A stretch of DNA of 64,000 nucleotides from Roridomyces roridus. Its lineage: Eukaryota > Basidiomycota > Agaricomycetes > Agaricales > Mycenaceae. The notes under the pieces were generated by a model. The model was not told the origin of the DNA. It saw only the letters and a list, made by a program, of their open reading frames with translations, and ran no database searches. Positions 19,397 to 31,459 of the stretch are shown piece by piece (position 1 is the first letter of the stretch; each line of letters starts with the position of its first letter). Position numbers and translations under genes: made by a program. The DNA lies in NCBI GenBank assembly GCA_029378245.1, contig JARKIF010000021.1, positions 992,001-1,056,000 on the forward strand, read 5' to 3'.

Positions 19397-21785
19397 ATGG
19401 GTCTGAGATTGGCTCTTTTTCTCTCCGTCGTGGCCGTTGGTCGCGCCGCGAATGACTGGCACGTTTTTCTGGCGCTGGTCTTGTGCCCATGCTCACGAAC
19501 TCCTCCAAGGTCCACCCCATGCTTTGACGGCCACTGCTCGTACGACCTCCCCGCATCCTCGGATGGTGCGGTCTCTGGAACGATGAGAGTGGTGAGCACC
19601 TCCTTCCTTCTCTCTTTAGATCTAAGGCTCTCCTGCAGTGGTCCTCCCCTTCAGCGATAAGCGACATCACCCCCTCTGCCGGATGGACGATCCTCGACTG
19701 TGCTAAAGGCTCGATGGCGCAAGACGTGCGGCTCGTATGCACCGATGGGTCGGGGTGCCCGCATCTCTCCATGGCGCAAGGGGCGGTTGGCAAGCTCGTA
19801 AGGTTGCCGGAGGACGTGAGTTTCTTCCCCCAAGAATGCATGCTCGAGCTGACGACTGCGTAGTGCGGACGAGCCCCATTTGCGCTCGTCACGCGGGACT
19901 GGGTGCATCAGAACCAGACTCTCCCCGCCGAGCTCGTGAGGAAGCTGCGTCGTCGTGACGGCGATGGTGCAGCACTTCCACCGGTCAAGGGGCTCAGCAT
20001 TGATGCCAATTTCAGCGGTCCAGCGGTAGGCAGGTGCGTCTTCCTTCCTCCTTCCCTTGTTATGACTAACCGGGCACGCGGACTCCAGCGCTGGCCCCGT
20101 CAACTTTGCACTCCATGGTCTCACCGGCTCCGTGCCGACGCTTCCGACCCCACAGCGCCGGAGTCGATTTCTCCATAACAGAAGGAGGGGTCAGCAGCAC
20201 CAACGGAAAGAGGTGATGGACAGATCTCTGGTCTCGGTACTACAGCAGGCCTTCCAAGGTGCGCCTCTCCGCGGCTGTCTCTACCCTCCCAAGCTGATCC
20301 CAAGAAGAATTCAATTCCTTCAATCAGGTATGTATAGCAGCGTGTCTCTTACTCCTTCCGGGATGCTGACCTCGCGTCTTTAGTCGACGATGCAGAAATT
20401 GAAAGGCGTGGACATCAAGGAGACGTTCCCATTATTCGACGAAAAGGTCTCGTGCCCGGCGCGAGGCAAGATCCCCGCGTTCGAGGCGTCTGTGTCGGGC
20501 TCGGTGGACGCGTGCATGGTGGCAAATGCGACACTTGCGATGACGGCTGTTGGGACGCTTGTGAGTACTCTTTCATTCTTGTCTGACGACATGAATTTGA
20601 CGCAATTTCAGATGCCTCCGAATTTCACAAAGTTTGGTATTGTGGTGGGTCTCGACGCGAATTTGGAGGGGACTTTGACGATATCCGGGTCTGCCTCTGT
20701 GCGTTCTTGTACTCGGTTAGACCATGGAATCCTCATACCATATAGGCGACCCTCGACTCGGGAACAATTGAACTCTTCTCAATCGGCATACCTGGTGCGT
20801 TCCCTTGTTGATTGTGCTACATCTTGACTGACCTTGTGCAGGACTGGATTTCCCTGGGTAGGCCTCAGACCGTCCGCTTGCTTTTGCGACTGTCTGACGA
20901 TGCACGCAGCATCATCACAATCGGCCCCGAGTTCAAGATCCAGGCCTCGACGTCCGCAACGCTCGATCTCGATATGGATCTGACCGTGGACCTGTCCTAC
21001 TGCATTTCCGACGCGAAATTCGTCTTCCCACCCGATCCGTTCACCAACAGCAGTGGCAAATTCACGCCGAATAACAGTCGTAAGGTCTCCTCTTCAAGAC
21101 CTTTCTTCTCTCTCACACACACCACAGCTCTCAATTTCTCCGTGAGCCCCGACTTTTCCTCGAGCGCCACACTCGAAGCACATATCATCCCCACGCTCGA
21201 CTTTGGCATTGACGCCATCGGGGGTCTGGCCACCGCGGACATCTTTGTCGACTTTGACACTTCCTCCACCCTGACCCTCACCCTGGACGGCTCCGCCAGC
21301 GCCAGCGGCAACGTTTCTAGCTCCGGTGTGGACGTGGCTCAAAAATCGACCTCCGGCCTAGAGGGTTGCGTGGATATTGGTGCTGGTCTCGCAATAAACG
21401 CGGGTGTGCAGGGGAGCTTCTTTGGGCTCTTTGATTTTATGCCGCAGGCGAATCTCTTTACCAAGAATTTCGACTTTTTTAAGGTGAACCCTCTCCTTGC
21501 CTAGCACCATCTCGCTAAAGGCATCTCTAGAAATGTTTCGGCTCACAGGCATCCAATTCGTCCAGTAGTCGGCGAGAGATGGATATCACCTTGTCGGAGA
21601 CCACCTACGGGCTCCAGCCCCGGCGCAGGGAGCTGTCAAAGAGGGCGTCGAATCTGACATGCACGACGTCGGGCACAGACCTCGTTACTGTCGCGAATTC
21701 AATCATCTCAGGCTCGAGGTGCGCTTTCCTTTCGTCCACTCTAGAAGTGACTGACTTGTCTTGCAGTATCAAGCTGACGAATTAA
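19397..21785 (+). CDS. Secreted protein of unknown function, DUF7223-like
   Basis: The protein starts MGLRLALFLSVVAVGRAA, a signal peptide, then PCFDGHCSYDLP. Exons continue with AISDITPSAGWTILDCAKGS, CTDGSGCPHL and KLVRLPEDCGRAPFALV, a pattern I recall from secreted basidiomycete proteins annotated with DUF7223-type domains. The second half is beta-rich and repetitive: GLDANLEGTLTISGSAS, SATLDLDMDLTVDLSYC, FSSSATLEAHIIPTLDFG. About ten short introns are needed; stop TAA 21783-21785. The first exon may retain a three-frame-neutral stretch at about 19465-19510 that is extra compared with relatives. A cell-wall or extracellular role is inferred only from the signal peptide. Confidence 0.6.
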
Positions 21786-21827
21786 CTGTACTTGTATTTT
21801 ATGCCAATGTAATACCAGTGTAGAAAA

Positions 21828-22577
21828 TCAATCGTCTTCATCCTCGTCGTCGTCATCGTCATCGTCCTCGTCCTCCTCGCCAATTCTGTCCTGCGAATTC
21901 TCATCGTTTTCATCTTCATCCTCGTCCTCGTCCTCCTCTTCATCTTCCTCATCAACAGTCTGATCAGCAGGCCCCGGAGTCGGCTGCGGCGCCGTCTGAT
22001 TCGTCGCCCCACTCGCCATCTTGCGTGCCTCCAACGACTTTTTCACCTCCTCCGCCTCCTCGTCCACCGGCAGCAGATACTCCAACCCGAGATCCCGCCA
22101 CCTCAGCGCCCCATTGACTCCACCACCGTCGTACCCCATGTCTTCAAACAACGCACGTGAAGACGGGTCGTACGGCGGGCGCGGCTTGGCTGCGGGGTGC
22201 TTGACGTTCGTCGGATTTCCATAGGGATACGAAGGGTGCGCTTTCGAGGGTAACACTACAAATAGAGACATCATCAGTGGGCCACTCAAACCTGCCGGGT
22301 CACGCACAGTCAGAGTCGTCGGGATCCGGAGGAACCAGGTGCGTCGGAATGTTGAGGTCTGCATGACAGAGAGTCATTGACACGTATGTCAAGGTTCGAG
22401 GAGCGCGACTAGCCATCGACTTCGCCCAAATCGCCTTTCAGAAAGTCGGGAGTCTCGAGCGTGTCCAGGACCGCGAGGTCGTACACAGACATGTGCAGAT
22501 AACAATAGGTGAGATCCTGCGTTTCATCCACACGTCAGGAAAGAGCGAGCACATCGAGACACAAGTCTGACAGTCAT
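21828..22577 (-). CDS. Anaphase-promoting complex subunit 13-like protein
   Basis: Spliced from four exons on the minus strand, start MTDLTYCYLHMSVYDLAVL. Two features match Apc13/Swm1: the region DDLNIPTHLVPPDPDDSD and the conserved GALRWRDLGLEYL, which corresponds to the WTDLALQYL end of animal Apc13. In yeast and animals this small protein stabilises TPR subunits of the APC/C ubiquitin ligase in the nucleus. Here a long acidic tail follows (EEDEEEDEDEDEDEN and a final Asp run), making it longer than usual. The second intron would use a GC donor (GATG/GCTAG near 22412), unusual but known. The start lies 62 bases beyond the stop of the OSBP gene on the same strand. Confidence 0.65.
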
Positions 22578-22638
22578 TTCGAGGATAAGAGTCGGGAACA
22601 ACAGAGATTGATTGATCCGTCAACAAGCTGGGTATAAA

Positions 22639-25600
22639 TTATAATAATCCTAGAGGTGTATGAGAGATACCCAGTAAACTACTACTAGCTTCAGTTATAA
22701 ACGCGGGCTCTTCGATAAATATGTCGTCCACATTCTTCCAGGGCTGATTCCCGCCTAGCTGCCACACCCGTTCGCGTTCAGCCCAATACTCCAGTCCACC
22801 ATCCGGCATCCTCGAGGCCGCCCACACCCGCTCCCCAGTGTCCCCATCCGTCTCGGCAGAGAACCAACGAGGCTTGTGCTGGCGCCATCTCGCCCTGCTC
22901 TCGCTTCTTCCGGATCGCCCGCTGCTTCTCCTCCTGATCGTTCTTGAGCGTATTCGCAATCTCGTACTTGCCCATCTCAAACGCCCGCTGATCAGGACGC
23001 AAGCGGCAGTCCGTCGGGCACAGGTACGGCTTGAGCGTGTCCTTCGGGCAGTCATTGAGCGTGATGGCAAAGGGCGTCAGATTGAAAGGCGAGCCCTCAA
23101 TCTTTTCAGAGTTTCGCCAGAGCAGAATGTACTCTGGCGTAGCAGACGGCGAGTTGAGGCCGCTGACGCTGAGGTCTGGATTGAGCGCCCCGCTGCCCGT
23201 GCCGACTTGACGTGCAATGAGCTGAGAGTTCCATCGACCCGAGATTTCGTAGGTCACCGTGCCACGCGAGTCCATAACGCGGCCAGAGATCTCGTATGCA
23301 TCTTTGCCTCGCCAGCCTCGCGGCTTGAACGTCAAGATGCAGGTGTCTTTGGTACGGTGGTTGGTGATCTGCAAGCAGTCGTCAATAGACCATCTAAATC
23401 AAGGTCATTCTGCGGACGTACCACCATGTCCCCATAGTGGTCAATCGTCGGGGAAGCCCAGGATGAAGCCCGAGACACACGTCGTGACCTTCTTCCAACT
23501 ATAGTGCTCGACGACCTTGCCCTGGAACGGACCGACAGCCTTGGGGTATGAGGGTGCGAATTCGGCAGGAAGCAGTAGATCGGCATGAGCAACTCCAGTC
23601 GGCCGAATCTCGAATGATTTGCCCATGAACTTGTTCTGCGCATCAACCTATAAAATTCATGTCAGCCTCGCACAATACACGTGGTGTCCAGGCACCGACC
23701 TCGCCGAAATACCGCCAATAAGGAGACTCGGCCATACACGCAGAATATGGGCGGGTGATGGCTGACTTGCTCCGACACATAACGATACTCTTTGTCTATC
23801 CGCACGTATTCAAAGGTTTCGCTCTACAACGAGTTTCAGGCGCAGTCAAACTAGGAGTTGGGAAACATACCAGCATAGGATTGAAGGGCTTGGCGATACG
23901 CCCAATGGTCGACGAGTAGTTGGACATGGCAAACGCAGCAACAAACGCTATCCGTCGGTGAGCATCGCGTTCCTTTGCGGCGACATCGACTAGAATCCAA
24001 TCAGCACCACGAACCCTGATAGCAAAGGTGACGTACGGCACTCCGAAAACTCCATATCCTCCGCCTATCGCCGCAAAACTTCAGCATATGCTGAGAATAC
24101 AAAGAAAGTAAAGTACTCACCATGCGCTGCAACATGCTCGTCGGCTCATTGAAGAACACAGGGAAACTGATCTTGGTCAAATCCTTGCCAATGCTATGCT
24201 TGAGCACGCTCCAAAGACTCGTGCTCGGACGCGCATCGCTGAGGTTGAGGTCGTAGCGAAGTGTCTTGTATCCCGCGTATGGCTCCACATTGACCGCGTC
24301 AGGCAGATGGAGTTGCGAGTGCGCTGGAGACTTGAGCGCATCAGCCACCACCAGATTCGGGATCGTGTTCGCTTCAATAGCATCAAAGAACTCGTCCTCC
24401 TCGTCCGTGTCAATAACAGATTCGGCGTCGCCAATGCTCGAGTAGGGCCGTCCTGCAAACGTGGAACCAGTGGCAGTCATGGGGGTGGGTAGAGAATCCG
24501 CAGTCACAGAACGGACAAGGGGACTGGGCGCAGCAGCCGGAGCAGGAGCCGGTGGCGGGAACGCCGCTTTGGCTACAGGTGGCTGCTGCGGCTGAAGCTG
24601 CTGCGGAGGAGGAGGAGCCGTAAGCACAGACGGGAGTCCCACATCCTGCACCGGCGACTCCACCTCCAGGTCCTCCGAGACGACACTAGACGCAAGCAAG
24701 CTGGGCCGCCCCGACCGAGCCTTGAGCGTCCCATTCGCAGGTGCAGCATCGAAATCAAAGAAACGACTTCCTCGCTTCCGGCTGCGTTGCCGCAACTCGC
24801 GCTCCAGGATCTCCCCCTCCCGCACAGCGCTCACCAAACTCTTTTCCCATGCAGTCTGCTTGGCCTTTGCCCGCGCCAACTTTTGTCTCCACCACGCATC
24901 CCGTTCGCGAGAGACAGAGACATACTCGTTGACCATCGTCAACGCGTCCTTGAGCGCTTCCCGTGCCGGACCATGCTCCGTGAAAAGTCCAAGCGTCAGC
25001 TCCATCTGAGCCGTCGCGCTGTTGCCCAACAACTCGAATGTCGCCTCGTGCGGACCCTCGACCTTGCCGCGTAACTGCGATCTTGACGAATCCGCCGACG
25101 AATTAAAGCCGTCCTCGTCCTCGTCGTCTTCCCACTCGGCGTCCGCATCATGAGACATATTGAGGTCCTCCCCTTCCCCCTCCGCATCCGGCTCAGACTT
25201 GCCCTCCCCACTATCCCTGCGAGGAGCAAGCGAATCATGCACACTCGTAAGCGAATCCATATCCGTCGTGTGTCTCCTGGACAAGCTGGCCGGCGCCCCC
25301 TTCTTGAGCACACTCACCAGCCGTTGCCGGCTGGAGGATATACTCGCCCTCTCCCCTCCCGTAACACTGCTGGCACTACTCGCCACACCCGCACTCAACT
25401 CCACATCACTCCCCATCCCAGCGATATCATGCCCGTGAGCCTGTCTCGACTTGACCCACACAATGCTCGCCTCAATCGCATTCACCCACCGCGTCGCCTC
25501 GCCCGGGTGGCTGGCTTTCATGTACCACTTTTCGCTCCCACCGCGATGTCCCGAATGCACCTCAAACCGCAACCGGTCGGCGCTCGTGGGTGGTTTCAGG

Positions 25601-26887
25601 ATACAGTTGCGCACGGCAATAGACCCCCGCGAGGCAAATTGCTCGTCTTCTTGGTGGCGGTAGTCTATGTGACGTGAGTGAAATGGACTGCAAGAATATC
25701 GCAAAACTCACAGCTCAGAACCCCATCCTTGAGCACAAACCACCGCGTATTATATCCCTTCGCAACGTTCGTGTACTTGTTGAGGAATCCTCTCTGAACG
25801 GCAGGTTCTCCCGGGGCCGCAGGCGCGCCCGTCCGCATGAGTGTCGCATCCTGATTTGTCACTGCAGAGAATCAGTACCTGGCTGCGGATGCAATTTCAA
25901 TTGGAGAACTCACGCTGCCTCAAAAACGCCTTGACCTTCTCGTCTCCCTTCCCATCCCGCCCTCCTCCCTGCCCAGGTAGCCTCCCCTTCCGATCACGCC
26001 CAAAGACATCCGCCCCAGCGCGCACCCCAAGCTCCAACAACCTTAGATCACGTCTCTTCGCCGCCTCATGCAGCAGGCCCGAACCTGACGCGTCGTCGAG
26101 GTAGTTGAGATCAATGAGTGCCGAGCGCGGAGATGATAGCAGCGCTGCAAGAGCTTGGTGGGCAGCATTGGCAGCAGGCGACGGGGATGCCGTGACTGTG
26201 GCTGCTGACGGTGGGGAGAGAATATACGACCGCAAATGTGAGCGGTAGCTTGCGTTGAGGAAGGCACGCGAATCGTCAAACGCCTTGCGCACCTCCTTGC
26301 TCCGGCCGCGCTCCTTTGCCGTACGCCCGTCGTTGTCAAGCTGTGTATCGTCGATCCCCTCTTGCTCAAGGAGCAGGGTCACGACATCTGCACGGCCGAG
26401 CGATGCAGCGAGGTGCAGGGCTGTTGTTCCGGAACCTGGCGGGTGTACGCCGTTTGGCGAGATGGCACGGTGGGAGAGGAGGAGGGAAATGGTTTCCGCT
26501 ATATCAAGTTAGAGAAGACGTCAAGTGTGGAGGGCGTGAAACGCACGGGAAGCGCATCGAATCGCCAGATGTAGAGCTGCAGCGCCCGTATCCAGGTCTT
26601 CGCTAGAGGTGATGCTTGCGCTGACACCATGCTTCGACGAATTGGCGGTGTTGCTTCTCCGCTTTTCTTTCCCGATTTCGGTGAGGAAGGGGTGAATGAG
26701 TGCAGGGTCGCCGCTCCGTAGCGCGGAGAGCAGTTTCACTTGGTAGAGCGGCTCTGAGGGGGCTGCACAACTAAGCCTTGACGCAGAACAGGAGGAAAGC
26801 AGACACACCGAGTTCCGGAGCGCTGAGATAGGATGAAATGGTGGATTTTCGGTGTGAAGACATGGAGGTCGCAGACGATGCCGCCAT
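22639..26887 (-). CDS. Oxysterol-binding protein homologue, Osh1/Osh2-like (apparent frameshift)
   Basis: A long multi-exon gene for a lipid-transfer protein acting at ER contact sites. In order it has ankyrin repeats (TALHLAASLGRADVVTLLL; LLHEAAKRRDLRLL), and a PH domain (GFLNKYTNVAKGYNTRWFVL to ATRWVNAIEAS). Next comes an FFAT motif, DEFFDAIE, for VAP binding. The OSBP domain follows with DLTKISFPVFFNEPTSMLQRM, AKPFNPML-SETFEY, and the family signature EQVSHHPP near 23750-23774. This Ank-PH-FFAT-ORD order matches yeast Swh1/Osh1. Near 22879 the frame shifts: MAP continues as KPRWFSAETDGDTGERVW only after dropping one base. The C terminus then reads normally to the stop at 22639. This is either a sequencing error or a recent lesion. 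Start ATG at 26887. Confidence 0.85.
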
Positions 26888-27848
26888 GATGGGTATCGTT
26901 AGGGCGGCGTTGGGGCTGGTATTCTAGGCGAATAGACTTGACACGTGGGCGGCCGGATCACCTGCAGAACGTTGGTGAGCCTCAGCCAGACGAAATTGGA
27001 GCATGTAGAAGGGATAGGGCGTGTCGAGGGAGAGGAATATGGGCGGACGGAAGACATGTACTCACGTCGTGAGTATGGAATGGAAAAAGTAAAGATTCTT
27101 TGATGTGGGGTGGCCTAAGTATAGCAGTAGTATTAGCAAGACGCTGCGCGGCCCAGGGTTTGCCCAGAGCACTAGAAAGCGTCGCGAAACGCAGGGCTGA
27201 CCTCCTGGAATGCTTTCTCGCTCCCGTGAATCAGGAAAGGAATCGTCTGCTCTTGAGAAATGCGGCTAGTTTAGATTCTAGACGCAGCGATCCAGATAAG
27301 CGGTTAGTACGCAGATATACGGGCGAGTGTAAATCACGCACCGAGCAGGACACTTTGTACGAAGTGTATGTCTTCGTACAGGCACCAACGTTCCTCCTTC
27401 AATTTTGCAATCAGCTGGATCACGGACCAGTGCGTGGCGAGGACTGGGTGTAGCCGCGTCGATGCAATGCAAAGAGGCCCTCGCAGAGACAAGTGGCGGG
27501 CGGGACGATGAAGCGGTGCGTGGAGAAGAGAGGAGCAGATAAGTATTGTCTGCTGCGTCACACACGTGATTTGGCGGACCTTGACTTTCACCAACCACTG
27601 GGCCCTGGCTCATAACAATTTAGTACGCGCCGCCACTCGAGCGTAAGCAGCTCTTCTCTCGTTTTGACGCGCAGCCTGGGCTCTGCGCGCGTGGCTACAG
27701 CACATCACATTCAGGCCTAGAAGAAATCATGGCGCAGACCAGTGGTTATCCGCTCGACGTCAGGATGAACGTCAGGCTGCAGCCGCTCCACCCAGGGGTA
27801 CTCCGTCTCTACCCCGCCTTGATTTGAAGTTACTTTACCTGGTCACTT
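26888..27848. other. Divergent promoter region between OSBP and AIM9-like genes
   Basis: Short open frames here (for example 27100-27453) lack domains. The start codon or first exon of the AIM9-like gene must lie in this stretch if that gene is intact; an ATG at 27729 (ATGGCGCAG) is one candidate. Confidence 0.4.
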
Positions 27849-29679
27849 GTGACTTGTCTCCTATCTTCCAATTTTCATCGAGCCTGTAATACTTTTGGGA
27901 TACCCAGGCTCGTCAAGCCCCGTTCTCCCGCATTTTCGAGCTTATTTGGAGGTCCTTCAATCTCCACATACCTCCCAAGCTCGCGGCGCGCGTTGCATGC
28001 CGAGAAAGCAACACCGGACGACCTTTTCGATTACACCTCAGGGCGATGGATGTAGGTACCTCTAAAAACCCCGTTCAAGAACTCACGAAATCAGCTACAA
28101 CGAAGCCCTCCGACTCTCCGAACGTAAAAGCGTCTTCAACGTCCCCGGACTCCGCCTCCTAGTCGCCCAATCCGTCGGCCGCAGTCCTTCCGACATCCTT
28201 TCCCTCACCAAACTCGCCGAAGGCGGCTTCAACCGCTCCTTCCTCATCACTATGCACGATGGCTTCCAAATGGTCGCCCGCATCCCGTACCCGTATAATC
28301 GGCCCTCGTACCACCTGCTGGCCAGTGAAGTGGCGACGATGGACTACCTCCGCACCGTTGCTGGGATCCCGATTCCCGAGGTTTACGGGTACTCGCCTGG
28401 GGAGGACAGCGCGGCCGAGACAGAATACATTTTCATGGAATACGTGCGTGGGACCACGCTGGGTGCTGTGTGGACCGGCCTTGCTGAGAAGGATTTTGTT
28501 TCGATTATGCGTCAACTCGTCGAGCTGGAAGCCAAGATGATGGGTGTCGAGTTCCCTGCTGGCGGGAGCTTGTATTACGCGCGTGATTTGGAGAAGGTTG
28601 GTGGTGAAGGTATCCAGTTGCCTGACGATGCGCAATTTTGCATTGGTCCGGATGTGAGTGGGTGGCTTTGGCATGGGCGGAGATCGAGGCTCCAAGTGAA
28701 TCGGGGACCGTGTGCGTATGTAGCCAGTTCTTTCCGACCGTGAAGTTTGACGATTTCAGATAAAACAATGGAGGAAGCACTCGTCAGAGGTGCCCACAAG
28801 GAGCTGGCGTTCCTGGAACGCTTCGGTCAGCCGCTCTTGCCGTTTAATCGCTGGAGGCGGGAGCTTTACAACTATCAAGAGCAACTGCCTTCAGACCACG
28901 CCGAGAACCTGGACCGCTACCTCCTCATCGCGCCGTCAATTCTTCCCCAAGATCCCGCGCTCGGCTCTTTCCGCATTCGCCACCCAGATCTCACCCACGC
29001 AAACAATATTCTAATCTCCAGAACGACCGACTCGGACGAGTGGAAAATCTGCAGCCTTATTGACTGGCAGCATGCCTCCATTCTTCCCATTTCCCTCCTC
29101 GCTGGAATTCCCGGCTGTATGGAATGTGGCCGCAGCGACTTCGATCCGAAGACCCGGCCTTCGCTGCCAGACTACTTTGCCGAGGTTGAATGGATGCGGC
29201 CCCAGATGACGCATTACCTTTACCTCAAGGACACGGAGGAGCTAAACCCGCTGCATTACGCGGCCTTGTCGGACCCCCAAAGGGAGCTCCGCCAACACCT
29301 CTTCGAGGATTCCTCTCGTCCATGGACAAGCGAGACTCTGCACCTGAAGTACTCGCTGATGCAGGCAACGCAGAAATGGGACGCATTGGCCGGCCCAGGT
29401 GCGGGTCCATGTCCAATTGCGTTTAATCCCGAGGACGTTACCGAGGCAGAGCGGTTGCACAAACGACTGGACAAGGCGGATTTCAACAACTCGTTTTGTG
29501 AGGGCTTTATGGGGTGTGGGCGACAAGGCTCGGTCGAAAACCAGGCCTATGAGCTGGCGCTGCGACGACTTGGGGAGATGACGGATGATTGGTTTTCGGA
29601 ATTGGAGACCGAGGAGGAACGGGCTAACTTCTTGGCTCACTATGAGTTCGGCGACATGGACGAAGAGCCGTATATGTGA
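27849..29679 (+). CDS. AIM9-like aminoglycoside phosphotransferase-fold protein
   Basis: The protein has the APH/choline-kinase fold of fungal Aim9, a mitochondrial protein. Visible are FDYTSGRWMYNEA, LAEGGFNRSFLITM (nucleotide loop), VARIPYP, TEYIFMEYV (hinge), the catalytic loop HPDLTHANNIL and the metal-binding LIDWQHA. The N terminus (HRACNTF...RRALHAEK) looks like a mitochondrial presequence. One intron at about 28710-28759 joins RGP to YKTMEEALVRGAHKELA, another lies near 28050-28095. The frame upstream of 27849 meets a stop without an ATG, so the true start is in an unseen exon or has been lost; 27849 only marks the open frame's edge. Stop TGA 29677-29679. Substrate unknown. Confidence 0.78.
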
Positions 29680-31459
29680 CTGGTTGCCGACAGCGGCGTT
29701 GGATAGTCTGAAATGAGTACACGGAATTAAAAGAACAGCTTCTAGTATACAGCAACACAGACAAGGAATCGAGCCAATGAGCTCTGCATTCGGTGAATGG
29801 CTACTAGCCGGCTACGGCTCAGTCTGCATTCTAGTTCCGTATTCAACCGCTGAACTATTATCTCCACCAACTCGTTCGTCTCTTCGCCATCTCGATCGGC
29901 AGATCTCAGATGTTGGAATCAAATGAAATCAAACTTCCCCACCGTGCGCACTTCCCCAGTCAGCGAGGCGCTAAACCAAGAGAAATCGCCCTACCCTGTT
30001 CGATCACTGGTTCTTCACTCTCAGAACTCCCAAGTTTGCTTCAAAAAAAAACTCGGGCGCTCTCTGCCTATATATGGCAGAACCTGGACTTGAACCTTCC
30101 AATTCTGCCTTGGTTACGATGTATCACTTTTAAGCCTGGTTGAAGCACCGTTGAAAGTTTCGTTCGGAGTCAATCCGGAGTTCAAAAAATTCGCCCCTAC
30201 TTATAGAGATAACTGGCTAAAGATATTACTGGCCCAAAATCACTCCTCACCTCGAAAGCTGGTGGAGGTCATGCTCGAGACGATACCTGGCTGGCCCTAG
30301 TATCTCCAGCCAACCGGGCGGATTAATGCTCCCGGCCATTCCAGCATTGCTCGCGAGCTCCTTCCTTATAAATGTCCATATCACAAGCCTCCGCCGAATT
30401 AACAGCTCATCGGCGTCCGAATTGTCGCCGACCTCTCTAATTGCCTTCAAGTTGCGCAGATGAGAATACGGAACCGGAACGTATTTTTGCTTGACTTATT
30501 TTGGAATCAGTCGAATGAAATCACCGTTTCATGACATCGACCAGACATAGCCAGACATCGACAATAGATTGACTGATCGGCGCTCAGAGATGGATGCTAT
30601 GTAAATGCCATCCTTCATCTTGTTGGATCAGCGGGGCGAGGTAAGGGGTGTTCGGGTGTTCGGGTGTTGGTGCTCGCAGTGGAGAATACGAGGGTGTTAC
30701 TGGTGAATCTCATGTTCCCGGTCCTCCGTGCGAGCGAGCTTCAAGTGGAGATCCTAGTCAACTCGCCGCGGACTCATCGGTGCCGTGCCTGGTTGCCGTT
30801 TATAACGCACCTATTTATTCGCAACCCTGTGCAGCGGAAACGAGCATCGGCTGATCAGATGCCGACCCGCTCCTGTTCAGTGGACCTAGCTTGGTCCCGA
30901 CGGAAGAAAATGTCTCGAATGACGGTGAGCAAATTGAACGTAGCTTGGCGGTCTTGGCTCTAGGTGGCGGTGAAGAGGCATCAGGAACGCGTACAGAGTA
31001 TGACGCACTCCGGTATCACGGACAGGTTGCGAGGGTGCTAACTGCGGATAGGACCAAAATAGTGGACGTTTACAAACATATCTCGCCGACGCTGCGACGC
31101 ACCGGTGTGAAGCCGAGACCCGCCGAAAGTGGAGCAGTTGGGAACTGCTTGATGGACAATACTTGCTTTTCCCTTGAACAAACGAGGCGTTTCAGAGACA
31201 ACGAGCTGGGAAGGAGGGGGAAATACAATTACGACGCTGGCTCGGATGTCCATTTTGAACTGTGTTGTTTACCAAAATAATTGAAGCTATTTTTGGGATC
31301 CTAGGTGTCGGAAGGAGATTCGGCAATGATGTCGCGTGCCTCTTTCTTCCTCCTTCCCCCATCCATCTCCACTAAACTCGCTTGCTCCGTAATTCTTTCT
31401 AATAGCCAGCAAGCTGGCACACGACCAGAGTACGTCTCTCTCCTCCCATCCTCCGTCCC
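29680..31459. other. Intergenic, 1.8 kb, with a tRNA-like hairpin
   Basis: No convincing gene. GGCAGAA (30076-30082) and TTCTGCC (30103-30109) bracket GGACTTGAACCTTCC, which is a Pol III B box (GGTTCAAGTCC) on the minus strand. A CGGGTGTT triplet repeat lies at about 30650-30668. An open frame at 30891-31280 has no recognisable domain and is left out. Confidence 0.4.

Noticed and set aside
24177..25677. Several plus- and minus-strand open frames over the OSBP gene
   Set aside because: They are shadow frames of a well-supported coding region.
30891..31280. 129-residue frame in the spacer before the Stealth gene
   Set aside because: No domain, no splice partners and no start context; chance frame is more likely.
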